64,000 nucleotides of DNA from an uncultured Pseudomonadales bacterium (GCA_958296295.1 OY282460.1:1550001-1614000); one strand, 5' to 3'; shown: positions 44,267 to 53,967, counted from the stretch's first letter. Numbers and translations: made by a program. The notes: generated from the letters alone by a model not told the origin.

Positions 44267-45496
44267 ATGGCCAACGCGGAATCCCGCAACATCGTCGCGC
44301 TCGACATCGGCACCAGCAAGGTGGCGGCGCTTGTTGGCGAATTGTCGCCGGACGGCGAGTTGGAAGTGGTTGGCCTCGGCACGCATCCCTCCCACGGCCT
44401 CAAGAGAGGCGTGGTGGTGAACATCGAATCCACGGTGCAGTCGATCCAAAGGGCTGTCGAAGAAGCCGAGCTGATGGCCGGGTGCGAGATCAGCTCGGTT
44501 TACGTGGGCATCGCCGGCAGCCACATTCGCAGCAGCAATTCCCAAGGCGTCGTGGCGGTGCGTGATCGCGAGGTGTGCGCCGGAGACATCGAACGGGTCA
44601 TCGAGACCGCGAAGGCCATGCCGGTGCCTGCCGATCAGCAGGTGCTGCACGTCTTGCCGCAGGATTACCTGATCGACAATCAAGAGGGCGTGAAAGACCC
44701 CCTCGGCATGTCCGGCGTGCGGCTGGAGGCGAAGGTGCACCTGGTGACCTGCGCGGTGAACGCGGTGCAGAACATCGAGAAGTGCGTGCGGCGGTGCGAC
44801 TTGGAGGTGAACGACATCATCCTTCAGCAGCTCGCCGCCAGCCACGCGACGCTAAGCGAGGACGAGCGCAACCTTGGCGTCTGCCTCGTCGACATCGGCG
44901 GTGGCACCACGGACATAGCGGTGTTCACCGAAGGGGCGATCCGCCACACCGCGGTCATCCCCATCGCCGGCGGCCAAGTGACCAACGACATCGCCATGGC
45001 CTTGCGCACGCCGACCGCGGACGCCGAGGCAATCAAGGTGAAGTACGCCTGCGCCTTGGCGCAATTGACACCGGACGCCCACATCCAGGTGCCCGGCGTG
45101 GGCGACAGGCCATCCCGGGAACTGTCGCGGCAGACCTTGGTGGAGGTGGTGGGTTCGCGCTACGACGAACTGTTCACCCTGGTCCAGCGCGAGTTGCGGC
45201 GCAGCGGCTTTGAAGAGGTGGTCGCTTCCGGCGTGGTGTTGACCGGCGGCGGCGCGAAGATCGAAGGCTTGGTGGAACTCGCCGAAGAGATTTTCCACAT
45301 GCCCGTGTGCCTTGCGGCGCCGCGCTCGGTGGCGGGATTGGCGGACATCGTGCGGGACCCGGTGTACGCGACCAGCGTGGGGCTTCTGCTGTACGGGCGC
45401 GATCAGGAGTTGAGCGGCGAGTGCCGACGCTCCTTCGGCGGCAGCGTCGGGCGCCAATTCGACAAGTTGCGCCGGTGGCTGCACGAGAGGATTTGA
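44267..45496 (+). CDS. ftsA: Cell division protein FtsA
   Basis: FtsA is the actin-like protein that tethers FtsZ to the membrane. The 409-residue product shows IVALDIGTSKVAALVGE (phosphate 1), the 1C domain around LVTCAVNAVQNIEKCV, LVDIGGGTTDIAVF (phosphate 2) and VVLTGGGAKIEGLVELAE (adenosine motif). The C-terminal amphipathic helix FDKLRRWLHERI is the membrane anchor. GGAGA seven bases before ATG 44267 sets the start. Confidence 0.96.
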   Translation: MANAESRNIVALDIGTSKVAALVGELSPDGELEVVGLGTHPSHGLKRGVVVNIESTVQSIQRAVEEAELMAGCEISSVYVGIAGSHIRSSNSQGVVAVRDREVCAGDIERVIETAKAMPVPADQQVLHVLPQDYLIDNQEGVKDPLGMSGVRLEAKVHLVTCAVNAVQNIEKCVRRCDLEVNDIILQQLAASHATLSEDERNLGVCLVDIGGGTTDIAVFTEGAIRHTAVIPIAGGQVTNDIAMALRTPTADAEAIKVKYACALAQLTPDAHIQVPGVGDRPSRELSRQTLVEVVGSRYDELFTLVQRELRRSGFEEVVASGVVLTGGGAKIEGLVELAEEIFHMPVCLAAPRSVAGLADIVRDPVYATSVGLLLYGRDQELSGECRRSFGGSVGRQFDKLRRWLHERI

Positions 45497-45616
45497 CCTT
45501 GTTCACGCAACAGCAACCAAACCGCGGTCGGCGGACCAACCTGGTGCCATCCATGTGGCACTTGAGCGTGGAGCTCCGGCGATCGCGTACCCATCAACTG
45601 CTAAGGAGAGGCAAGC

Positions 45617-46807
45617 ATGTCATTTGAACTGGTAGAACAACCGCTGCAGGCGGCGGTGATCAAGGTGGTCGGCGTCGGCGGCTGCGGCGGCAACGCGGTG
45701 GAGCACATGGTGGCAAAAGGCGTGCAGGGCGTGGAGTTCGTCGTGGCCAACACGGACACCCAAGCCCTTGACCAACTCAGCGCGCCGACCAAGTTGCAGC
45801 TCGGCGCGTCCGACAACAAGGGCTTGGGTGCCGGCTCCGACCCGCTGGTGGGGCGAGCCGCCGCATTGGCCGACCGCGACAGAATAGAGGAATTGCTGAA
45901 AGGCGCCGACATGGTGTTCATAACGGCCGGCATGGGTGGTGGCACCGGCACGGGCGCGGCGCCGGTGTTCGCGGAGGTGGCCAGAGACTTGGAAGTGCTG
46001 GCGGTGGCGGTCGTCACCAAGCCTTTCGAATTCGAGGGCACCAAACGCACAGAGGTCGCGGAGAAGGGCATTGTGGAACTCGGCCATCATGTCGATTCGC
46101 TGATTGCCGTGCCAAACGAGAAGCTTCTTTCCGCGCTTGACCCAGCGGCAGAGTTGGAGGAAGCCTTTGCCGAAGCCAACGACGTGCTGCGCGGTGCCGT
46201 TCAAGGCATTGCCGACATCATCATGCGACCCGGGCTCATCAATGTGGACTTTGCCGATGTGCGCACGGTGATGTCTGAACGGGGGCTTGCGATCATGGGG
46301 ACCGGCGATGCCGAGGGCGACGACCGCGCCGCCCAGGCGGCGGATCAGGCGATGCACAGCCCCCTGCTTGACGATGTGGACTTGAAAGGCGCCCGCGGCG
46401 TCGTCGCGAACGTGACCGCGTCGAGCATGGCCATCAAGGAGTTCCGCGAAGTGGGGCAGATCGTGCGCGAGTTCGCCGACCCCAACGCCACGGTGGTGGT
46501 CGGCACGGTGAAGGACGAGAGCATGGGCACCCGCATGCGCGTCACGGTTGTGGGCACTGGTCTCGGCGGGACTGGGACGGCGCCCAGCACCCCGGTGCTG
46601 ACGCCGGTACACACGCGTGCGGCGGTGGGCCCGGCGGCCGGGCCTGCCCGCGTCGGCTCGCGAACCCAAGGACACGCCGGCCAACCAGCGGATGAACGCG
46701 GGTTGGATGTCGGGCAGTCGATCCGACAGCAAGCGGACGGGCCAGAGGAAGCACAGGACATGGATTTCTTGGACATCCCCTCGTTCCTGCGCCGCCAAGC
46801 CGACTAG
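45617..46807 (+). CDS. ftsZ: Cell division protein FtsZ
   Basis: FtsZ is the tubulin-like GTPase that forms the Z ring. The 396-residue product has VGVGGCGGNAVEHM, the GTP signature GGGTGTGAAP near residues 107-116, the synergy-loop region with NVDFADVRTVM, and a variable Gly/Ala-rich linker. The conserved C-terminal peptide DFLDIPSFLRRQAD contacts FtsA and ZipA. AAGGAG eight bases before the ATG is one of the strongest ribosome-binding sites in the window, fitting high expression. It is separated from ftsA by 120 bp, which may hold an extra promoter. lpxC, the usual next gene, is absent; the 248 bases to the IS show nothing. Confidence 0.97.
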   Translation: MSFELVEQPLQAAVIKVVGVGGCGGNAVEHMVAKGVQGVEFVVANTDTQALDQLSAPTKLQLGASDNKGLGAGSDPLVGRAAALADRDRIEELLKGADMVFITAGMGGGTGTGAAPVFAEVARDLEVLAVAVVTKPFEFEGTKRTEVAEKGIVELGHHVDSLIAVPNEKLLSALDPAAELEEAFAEANDVLRGAVQGIADIIMRPGLINVDFADVRTVMSERGLAIMGTGDAEGDDRAAQAADQAMHSPLLDDVDLKGARGVVANVTASSMAIKEFREVGQIVREFADPNATVVVGTVKDESMGTRMRVTVVGTGLGGTGTAPSTPVLTPVHTRAAVGPAAGPARVGSRTQGHAGQPADERGLDVGQSIRQQADGPEEAQDMDFLDIPSFLRRQAD

Positions 46808-47055
46808 CTCGCCGTCAGTTGAAGGAAGGAAGGCGACCAAGAGAGGCCGGGCGGGCGAAGGCGAAGTAAGGACGTTGACGGCGAAGGGAGCTTCCCGGAG
46901 CTGAAAGCGCTCGGGTCGAAGAGACGGCGCGGAAGCAGCCGCATGCGCGGAGTTTGCTGTGGAAGCAACCACAAGAAAGCGCCATGTGGCAGCGGCGTAC
47001 GCCAAGGAAGGCCAAGTTGGCGCGGTAAACGGCCGCCGGGCGAGGGCGTCACAGA

Positions 47056-49087
47056 CTAGCCCGACTTCCGCAACTCAGCGTCAAAACGCTCGCAAGTGAT
47101 TGATTTTTGGTTGGCGGAGGCCGCAGGTCGGCACTACAAGGCACCGGTCGAAAGGTGTTGCGGCGGGGCGGGCTACGCCGAGATTCGCGGCAGGGGTTGC
47201 GCGGGCAGTCGCAGTTTGAGTTGATCCAGCAGCAGTTGGTGATCCCGTGTCGGTTGCGTGTGGCGCGGCAGGACCAGGCGCCGCCCGTCCATGGTCGGCA
47301 GATGGACATCCACCATCCGAATGGTCGAGAACTTCTCCAGAATGGCGCGCGGCGCGAGTCCGGGCGCGCACGGCCGGGCCAGGTTCCTCAAGGTGACGTG
47401 CAGGCAGTAGGCCACGAAGGCGACGAAGATGTGCGCCTCGATCCGTTCCCCGCGCTGATGGAACACCGGGCGGATGGCGAGGTCGTGCTTGATGTCCTTG
47501 AACGCCTGCTCGACCTCCGTGAGCCGCATGTGGTAGCGCCACAGCGTCGCCGGGTCCTCGCCGGTCAGGTTGGAGCGCAGCAGGGCGGCCCTCGCGGCGC
47601 CGGGTCCGGCGCAGCCGGTCGCGACGCGGCGCGAAGGTGAAGGTCTCCGGGGTCACGGCCTCGCCGGCCTCGGGCAGGCGGATGTCGACCAAGTGCCAGG
47701 CGCGTCCCGCCTCCTTCCTGGCGGCGCCGAGCTTCAACAGCAGCTCGTCGCGCTTCAACGACTGCCCGCGCAACTCGCGCAACCGCCGCCACAACTTTCC
47801 CAGCCGGCGCCGCCGCATGCCGCGCTCCTTCAGGACGCGCGGTCGGCTCCGGGCCAGAACGTGGAGTTCGCCGTCCTCGTCGAGCAGCTTCACGTCGACG
47901 GACTCGCGGACCTCCCGCCAGGGCTGCCCCACGAACGCCTTCTCCAGCCGCGTCAGCCGGCCCTTGGGCGTGCCGACCAAATAATGCACCGGCGCCTCGC
48001 CGGCGCGCATCGCCGCCAGCGTCTCCCCGGTCGGAATGCCCCGGTCCATGATCCATACCCGGTCGGAGCGTCCATATTGCGCCTCGATCCTCTCCAGGAA
48101 GCCGGCCAGCGTCGTCTGGTCGCTGGTGTTGCCCGGCATCACCTCGCAGGTCAGCGGAAAACCTTGGGGAGTGACGATCAGGGCGATCACCACCTGCACG
48201 CAGTCCGGCCTCTTGTCCCGGCTGTGGCCGAACCGGCGCTTGTCCGAAAACGGCGGATCGCTCTCGAAACAGGTGGAAGTCAGGTCGTAAAGCAAAACAT
48301 CGAAGCGCGCCTCGAACAGCGTCTCCCAGCGCTCCCGCAGAAACGAGAAAAACGCGCGTTTGTGCGCCACAAGCCTGTCCAGACAGCGGTAAAGCATATC
48401 GTCGGAGACGACTCCCATCGGACTGTCCAGCAAATCCCGCATGGCGCTTTGCCCGTACCAATGCCGGTGCAGCCGCCACTCGCTGCCCGGATCGATCAAC
48501 TGGTAGCAGGCCAGCGTCTTCAGGACGTCCAGCCAGCGCGTGCCTTGCCGGCTCGGCGGCAGCCGGGGACTCCAGAACCGATCCGGATCCAGTCGATCCC
48601 ACAGCGTCAGCGCCAGCCAGCACCCGCCCCACTGCCGGGGACGATGAAGGCTCAAGTCCTTGACGTTGATCCGAACCGTCTCGCAGTCCAACTCCGGCGC
48701 TTCCCGATCATCGGGAAAAAGCGCGATCGGCGCCGGCCCCGAATCCCCCGCAACACCTCGATGGACCGGCACCACGCCGCCCGCTGGCCGTCGTTGATCT
48801 CGCCGAGATAGAGCACCTGCCGCTGCACCACCCGGCCGTCGCGGTTGCGGCAGTTCTCCACCACGCTCCAGTAGCGGTGCTCCTTGCCGTCCTTGAAACG
48901 TCTCTTGGCGCGCACGAACATGGCCGCATAGCCTGCCCCAACCGCCCGCCAAATCAAGAGGCAAGGTCGGCACCACAGCCGTTCTCCCGCCGCCCTCGTC
49001 AATTGAATCAGTGGCTTACATGACGCATGCCGTCGAAATCCAACGAAATTGGTTGAAATTCGGGTCGAGTTGCGGAAGTCGGGCTAG
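47056..49087 (-). mobile_element. Insertion sequence of the IS1634 type, about 2.03 kb
   Basis: CTAGCCCGACTTCCGCAACTC at 47056-47076 is exactly inverted at 49067-49087. The 21-bp perfect terminal repeats enclose one minus-strand transposase gene. No long target-site duplication is obvious; TA flanks the inner 18-bp core of the repeats on both sides. The element sits directly behind ftsZ, where related bacteria carry lpxC. Confidence 0.85.
47173..48921 (-). pseudogene. IS1634-family transposase broken by two frameshifts
   Basis: Reading starts at ATG 48921 (MFVRAKRRFKDGKEHRYW ... QRQVLYLGEINDGQ). It shifts by one base near 48730-48750, in a G-rich run, to the long middle frame. That frame carries the DDE domain: DVLLYDLTSTCFES, GHSRDKRPDCVQVV, VMPGNTSDQTT and RVWIMDRGIPT. 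It shifts back near 47590-47610 to the closing LLRSNLTGEDPATLWRYH and RLTEVEQAFKDIKHDLAIRP, ending at 47173. All parts match the IS1634 transposase in order, so nothing is missing except the frame. The copy is probably inactive unless the shifts are sequencing errors. Confidence 0.82.
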
Positions 49088-49130
49088 CGCTTCGGTGCAG
49101 GTGCCCATCCCGTACCGCGGCGAGTCGTAA

Positions 49131-49250
49131 GACGCAATGGGACGCATTAAGACGCAATAGGACGCAATAGGACGCAATAGGACGCAATAGGACGCAATAG
49201 GACGCAATAGGACGCATTAAGACGCATTAAGACGCGGCGGGACGTCTCAA
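49131..49250. repeat. 10-bp minisatellite
   Basis: Eleven uninterrupted 10-bp units (49131-49240) plus a decayed twelfth follow each other. Six or more are exactly gacgcaatag; the edge units read gacgcaatgg, gacgcattaa and gacgcggcgg. It lies between the IS right end (49087) and the stop of the AlbA_2 gene (49255). The 10-bp period matches one helical turn. Confidence 0.92.
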
Positions 49251-49254
49251 TGGG

Positions 49255-50679
49255 TCAAGAACGCCACCAACGGGCACCCCGCCCATGGCCCGCCGAGTAG
49301 GCAAGATCGAGCATCTTCAACAGGCCCAAATCCAAGCGCACCTGGCGACCTGTAGCGCCATCATCGAGCTTGGCGGCAATCTCCCGCACCGCCAGACCGT
49401 TGGGCGCTTCGTCGAGCATCGCCAAGATGGTGCGCTGCCGGTCGGTTATCGGGCGCTGAACGCGCTCCGGCGGAACATAGTGGCTGGATCGGAAGCGCAC
49501 CGTGACGCAGCCACCCGCATCCTCGATTTCTGGCGTAGGCAAGTTCGATTCCGTCGCAATGTCAGCCATCTTGATGGTGCCGCGCCCCCACGCCTCGATA
49601 AGGCCGCATCGGTAGAACGCCCTTGCAATCAAAGGGTTCCAAGGTAGCGACTCGTGAGGCTCGAACAGTTTTTCGGGTGTCAGACCGAAGTGCAGGGTAC
49701 CCGAAGAAGTGACTTCCAGCCGATCGTCGTAAACGCCAATGGCCACGGAGCCACCACCAAGCGCGTAGTCCCTGTGGCACAGAGCGTTCACCAACGCTTC
49801 TCGAACCGCCAACGGCGGATAACGCGGCTCATCGAGCCTTTCCAACCGATCTGCCACCACTCGGCCGGCGATGGGGTTGTGCTCTCGTAGGAAAGCCTCG
49901 GCGCGAGACAACAGAGTGAAAGCGTGGCCATACACCTGCTGGTTTTCGAGGAACTCCGTGCGGTCAACGCCTCGAAACCGCGCCACGCGCAACAGGCATT
50001 GCGGAAACTCCGCCGACAATCGTTCCTCCGCACCGAACAACACCACCGCGGCCCGCGCTGGCCGCTCGCCACGCAACAGGCCCAAACCGCGCAGCAAGCC
50101 GTTGAGATCACGCGTACCCGGGTCTTCTAGGCGCCCTCGACGAATGGCATCTTCCACGATCCGCCGGATCGCGGCACTGTCCAGATCGGCCACCGTCCAA
50201 TCTTGCGCTGGCTGGTTTTCCCATCTCTGTTCGGCATGCAACCTCTCCAGAAGCATCGTGTTGTAAGCCGCTTGGGTCATGGCTTCGTTCGTGCTTCCGA
50301 CACGCCGGTAAGCCCGTTGCCGGTAAGAGTAGGGACGGCTCTGGCCTGCGCTCACCGTGATCGCGATCACCTCGCGACCTTGACCCATAGGCACCTTTTC
50401 GACCGTCGGGAACGCGGGCGGATCGATTTCGCGCATACGCTGCGCAATGTTCTCAAGCGTGCCGGTGCCAATCTGCTGGCCAACCACCTTCGTGGGGTTC
50501 TGAGCGACGCCGAACAGGACGCGACCGCCACGATGATTCAACATCGCGCAAACCGCTCTGGCTGCCGTTTCGAGTTCCGCCGTTGTCCTCTTGAACTCCA
50601 ACGTCTCGGACTCGCCAGTGCTGGCGAGGTCGGCAACTTGCTCGGGGGTCACGATTTTGCGTTCGCCGGTGCCACACAC
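49255..50679 (-). CDS. AlbA_2/HATPase_c-type DNA-binding regulator
   Basis: This 474-residue protein has an N-terminal AlbA_2 (Schlafen-like) domain (about residues 18-130: ESETLEFKRTT, LNHRGGRVLFGV). A central part precedes an ATP-binding HATPase_c_4 module (about 280-380: PPLAVREALVNALCHRDY, GLIEAWGRGTIKM). A C-terminal winged-helix region follows (about 405-465: QRTILAMLDEAPNGLAVREIAAKL). These proteins, often annotated as transcriptional regulators or RecG-like helicases, are frequent in mobile and defence regions; none of their roles is certain. The start is uncertain: a GTG at 50679 gives the full domain, with no clear ribosome-binding site. Base composition is a little lower in GC than the dcw genes. 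Confidence 0.82.
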   Translation of the reverse strand: MCGTGERKIVTPEQVADLASTGESETLEFKRTTAELETAARAVCAMLNHRGGRVLFGVAQNPTKVVGQQIGTGTLENIAQRMREIDPPAFPTVEKVPMGQGREVIAITVSAGQSRPYSYRQRAYRRVGSTNEAMTQAAYNTMLLERLHAEQRWENQPAQDWTVADLDSAAIRRIVEDAIRRGRLEDPGTRDLNGLLRGLGLLRGERPARAAVVLFGAEERLSAEFPQCLLRVARFRGVDRTEFLENQQVYGHAFTLLSRAEAFLREHNPIAGRVVADRLERLDEPRYPPLAVREALVNALCHRDYALGGGSVAIGVYDDRLEVTSSGTLHFGLTPEKLFEPHESLPWNPLIARAFYRCGLIEAWGRGTIKMADIATESNLPTPEIEDAGGCVTVRFRSSHYVPPERVQRPITDRQRTILAMLDEAPNGLAVREIAAKLDDGATGRQVRLDLGLLKMLDLAYSAGHGRGARWWRS

Positions 50680-50762
50680 CAGCCGCGGCGTCTGTCAGTG
50701 GGCATCACTGGGGCTGTTAGCGAAATTTCCGTCGCCATTGTTCCACCGAGGCCGTTGGTACG

Positions 50763-50784
50763 GGCACCTCAACCGGTGCCTTTT
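50763..50784 (+). terminator. Small intrinsic-terminator-like hairpin
   Basis: GGCACC (50763-50768) and GGTGCC (50775-50780) pair around a 6-nt loop and are followed by TTTT. There is no known plus-strand gene upstream to terminate, so it may be fortuitous or end a small RNA. Confidence 0.3.
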
Positions 50785-50840
50785 CGTGAAAGTCCGATTT
50801 CTTCACGTACCCGCGTGCCGCCGCGCCGGCCGGTTGGTTT

Positions 50841-51014
50841 ATGTCTTTCGCTGCTGAGCTTAACAAGGTGATCAATGACCCGATCGTGATTCAGGAATAT
50901 CACTCGCGCAACGCCGGCGGAATGAACTGCATGTCCTCCGAGGGTATTCCCACGGTTGCCGGCCGCGTTGGACGCGACGGTGCCCCTTGGGGAACAAGGT
51001 CGAGCGGACACTAA
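50841..51014 (+). CDS. Possible 57-residue protein or gene remnant
   Basis: The frame starts MSFAAELNKVINDPIVIQEY and ends at TAA 51012-51014. Its composition (Ile, Asn, Glu, Tyr, Met) looks more protein-like than surrounding frames. I see no ribosome-binding site and recognise no family. It may be the stump of an acquired gene. Confidence 0.3.
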   Translation: MSFAAELNKVINDPIVIQEYHSRNAGGMNCMSSEGIPTVAGRVGRDGAPWGTRSSGH

Positions 51015-51226
51015 CACAACCTCGGGGGCCGGTATGAGGCGACTCCCGATGACGCCTTCCCCTGGATGTTGGGGTCAGCTTCCGCGGAACGTGCGGTTTG
51101 CGCCAACCTTCCGTGACCACCGCGAACTTGCGTGCGCGGCCGGGCGGGGGCGGGTAGTAGACTGCCGCCGATGAGGTCGTTCCTGAGCTCGAAGTGGCGT
51201 TGCGGCCGTGACTAGGGAGCCTTGCG

Positions 51227-53911
51227 ATGAGTAGACCGCCGGAAAAAAACGAGCCGCCATCCGGAGCGCGACGGAGCTTCGCGGATCGCGTGCGCAGGGC
51301 AACCGCCGCGGTCGCGGGGGCCCTGTTGTCCGGCGACGCTGCGCCGGCGTCTGACCCGCCATCGACAGCGGTTCGTGCGGCGAGTGATCCGGTGGTTGGG
51401 CCGGATGCGGCCACTTTCCAACTGCTCGAGTTCGGCGATTACCGGCGTCCGGGGGCGCGCGAGGTGTTCGGGCGGCTGTCCGCGCTCTTGGCCGACAATC
51501 CCCGGTTGCAGTTCGTATACCGGCCGGTGCCGGTTCTCGGCAAGGAATCCCGCGTCGCGGCCCGCGCCTCGGTCGCCGTTTGGCGATCCAGTGGCGAGAG
51601 CGGCGAGAGTGCCAAGTGGGGCAGGTTCCATGCCGCCCTGTTGGACGCAGACGAAACGGCGGACATCCACGATGCCATCGCGGACGCCGCGAGCCAAGCC
51701 GGACTGAACTTGGCCGGTCTCCAAGAAGACATGGCCCGACCAGAGACCGCGGCGGTGGTCGACGAGCACGTCAGACGTTATGGCGAGAGCGCGAGAACGG
51801 GCGCTCTTTTCCTGCTGCGCGGCCCCGAGGGTGTGCTGGCCCACGAAGTGGATTTGGATTTGCTGGAGCGTTTGCTCGGCTTTGACGAGAAAGCGGTTGA
51901 CGCGATTCTGGGCGCAAAGGAGCTGGTCCAGGAAAGTGCCCACGGCGTCGCCGCCGAGCGAGTGCGAGATTGGACGTTCGAGATCGTCAAACGCACGGTG
52001 TTGGCCAGTTCGGCGCGAACATTGGCGGACGCCTACAACAACCGCGGCGCGCATCTGCTGGCCTTGCCCGGCCACGTCAAGGCTGTCGAAGACGAGGGCG
52101 AGGGCGCGCGCGCGGTCGCGTGGCTTGATGGGCTCATGGCGGGCGCCCGCGCCGTAATCGGTGAAGGCCAACACCTGCGCGGCGCGATCGAGGACTTTTC
52201 CGCCGCCATCGGCTTAAGTCCGGAACACCCGAATGCCCACTGCAACCGCGGCGTGGCGCGCCAGGCCCTCGGCGATCACGAAACCGCCACCGCGGATTTC
52301 GACGAGGCGATTCGCTTGAACACCAACGACGCCGCGGCGCACGCCTACCGGGGCGTGTCGCTCCACCTGCAAGGCCACGTCGAACGCGCGGTGGAGGATT
52401 TCGGCGCGGCCATTCGCCTGAACGCGACGGCTCAAACGCACTACCACCGCGGCTTGGCGTTGGCGGATCTCAAGGAACATGGCCGCGCCCTGGAGGACTT
52501 CGCCGAGTCCATCCGCTTGGATCCCGACAAGATCCCCGTTCTTTTGGCCCGTGGGAACGCGTACTTCCGGCTGCGCGAATACCGGCGTGCCATCGAAGAT
52601 TTCAACGTGGTCCTCGCGGCGGATTCCAGCGACCATCTGGCGCGTTTCAACCGCGGCGCTTCGTTGGCGCGCCTTGGCGAGATCGCCTCGGCGTTGGAGG
52701 ACTTCAACGAGGCGATCCGCTTGGAACCAGAGGATCCGGACGCCTACTTCGCCCGCGGGTTGGCACTACAGAGCGTCGGGCAACACGAACGCGCCGTCGC
52801 CGATTTCGAGGAGGTCGCGCGCTTGAACCCGGAGCATGCCAACAGCCACTATTGCCGCGGCTTGTCTTTCCACCGGCTGAAAAAGAACGAGGACGCCGTG
52901 GAAGCGTTTGGCGAAGCGCTTGGGCTGACGCCCGACAACGCCGATTTCCTCTTCAGCCGCGGCGTCGCGTTGCAGAATCTCGGCGAACACGAGCGGGCGG
53001 TCGAGGATTTCGGCGAGGCGACGATCGCGAATCCCGAGCACCCGTACGCTTGGTACGGTTACGGCGAATCCCTGCTGGAGTTCGAGGACCACGAGGAAGC
53101 CTTGGAAGCCCTCACCGAAGCGATCCGCCTGGCGCCGCAGCACGCGGCCCGCTATGACGCGTACCACAAGCGAGGCGACGCCTTGAATGCTTTGGGCGAA
53201 TTGGAGCGTGCCGTGGAGGATTACACCAAGGCTCTTGAAGCGGATCCGCAGAACGGCGAAGCCTATTTCAAGCGCGGCGTCTGTTTCACCCGCCTGCGCG
53301 AACGCGCGCGGGCGATAGACGATTTCAGCGCGACCATCCGGTTGCATCCCGAGGCCGCCAACGCCCATACCAACCGAGCCCTCCTGCTGCACGAGACCGG
53401 CAAGAACAAACGCGCGCAGCGAGACGCGACGGAGGCCATCCGGCTCGACCCGAGCGAGACGTTGGCCTACGAAGTCCGCTCCGCGGCATCGATGGCGCTT
53501 GGGCAGTTTCGTCGCGCGATAGAGGACTTCAACGAGATCGTGCGGCGGGACCCGCAAGACGCCACGGCCGTCAACAGTCGTGGCGCCTGCCTGCAGGAGC
53601 TCGGTGAACACGCCAAGGCGGTGGCGGATTTCACCGAGGCCATTCGCTTGGATCCGGACCGGCCCCTTACCTACTTCGCTCGCGCCTACAGCCTGCAAGA
53701 ACTCGGCGAGCACGCCCGCGCGATCGAGGACTTTGGGACGTGTTTGGGTTGCGACCCGGACGATGCGCCGGCTTTGTTGGGACGAGGAGTGTCGCGACTC
53801 AAACTTGGCAAGCGCGACCTTGGCTTGGCGGACATACTCAAGGCCGTTCGCTTGCAGCCGGAGCTGCGAGCGGAAGCGATAGCCGACGGCGTGGACGCGC
53901 GCGACTTGTAG
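51227..53911 (+). CDS. TPR-array protein with a cysteine-less DsbA-like N-terminal domain
   Basis: This 894-residue protein has an Arg/Ala-rich start with a weak hydrophobic stretch (about residues 25-35). A thioredoxin-like segment (about 60-230) follows the DsbA/BdbD pattern. It opens FQLLEFGDYRRPGAREVFGRL, where such proteins have a CxxC, and continues LQFVYRPVPVLGKESRVAARA. The catalytic cysteines are replaced by RRPG. From about 265 to the end, roughly sixteen 34-residue TPRs follow in tight register (typical: AIEDFSAAIGLSPEHPNAHC, NRGVARQALGDHETATADF). The array probably forms a right-handed superhelix that binds partners. GGGAG seven bases before the ATG sets the start. Function unknown; convergent with dciA. 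Confidence 0.85.
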   Translation: MSRPPEKNEPPSGARRSFADRVRRATAAVAGALLSGDAAPASDPPSTAVRAASDPVVGPDAATFQLLEFGDYRRPGAREVFGRLSALLADNPRLQFVYRPVPVLGKESRVAARASVAVWRSSGESGESAKWGRFHAALLDADETADIHDAIADAASQAGLNLAGLQEDMARPETAAVVDEHVRRYGESARTGALFLLRGPEGVLAHEVDLDLLERLLGFDEKAVDAILGAKELVQESAHGVAAERVRDWTFEIVKRTVLASSARTLADAYNNRGAHLLALPGHVKAVEDEGEGARAVAWLDGLMAGARAVIGEGQHLRGAIEDFSAAIGLSPEHPNAHCNRGVARQALGDHETATADFDEAIRLNTNDAAAHAYRGVSLHLQGHVERAVEDFGAAIRLNATAQTHYHRGLALADLKEHGRALEDFAESIRLDPDKIPVLLARGNAYFRLREYRRAIEDFNVVLAADSSDHLARFNRGASLARLGEIASALEDFNEAIRLEPEDPDAYFARGLALQSVGQHERAVADFEEVARLNPEHANSHYCRGLSFHRLKKNEDAVEAFGEALGLTPDNADFLFSRGVALQNLGEHERAVEDFGEATIANPEHPYAWYGYGESLLEFEDHEEALEALTEAIRLAPQHAARYDAYHKRGDALNALGELERAVEDYTKALEADPQNGEAYFKRGVCFTRLRERARAIDDFSATIRLHPEAANAHTNRALLLHETGKNKRAQRDATEAIRLDPSETLAYEVRSAASMALGQFRRAIEDFNEIVRRDPQDATAVNSRGACLQELGEHAKAVADFTEAIRLDPDRPLTYFARAYSLQELGEHARAIEDFGTCLGCDPDDAPALLGRGVSRLKLGKRDLGLADILKAVRLQPELRAEAIADGVDARDL

Positions 53912-53941
53912 CCACTTCCAAGAAAGCCCCGCTCGCTATCG

Positions 53942-53967
53942 GCGCCGGCCTTGACGACCGCCGGCGC
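53942..53967. terminator. Hairpin between convergent TPR gene and dciA
   Basis: GCGCCGGC (53942-53949) and GCCGGCGC (53960-53967) form a perfect 8-bp stem with a 10-nt loop, 30 bases after one stop and 25 before the other. There is no T tract, but the position fits a bidirectional terminator. Confidence 0.45.

Larger units (their letters stand above)
50680..51226. other. Divergent intergenic region, 547 bases
   Basis: The region is less GC-rich than the surroundings. It contains a small hairpin followed by TTTT and a 57-codon frame (both listed separately). A TAGTAGACTGCCGCCG string at 51155-51170 closely resembles TAGTAGAATGCCGCCG at 54381-54396 ahead of secA; these may be related -10 regions. 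No other gene is visible. Confidence 0.45.

Noticed and set aside
49131..49250. CRISPR array
   Set aside because: Units are contiguous 10-mers without spacers, and no cas genes are present.
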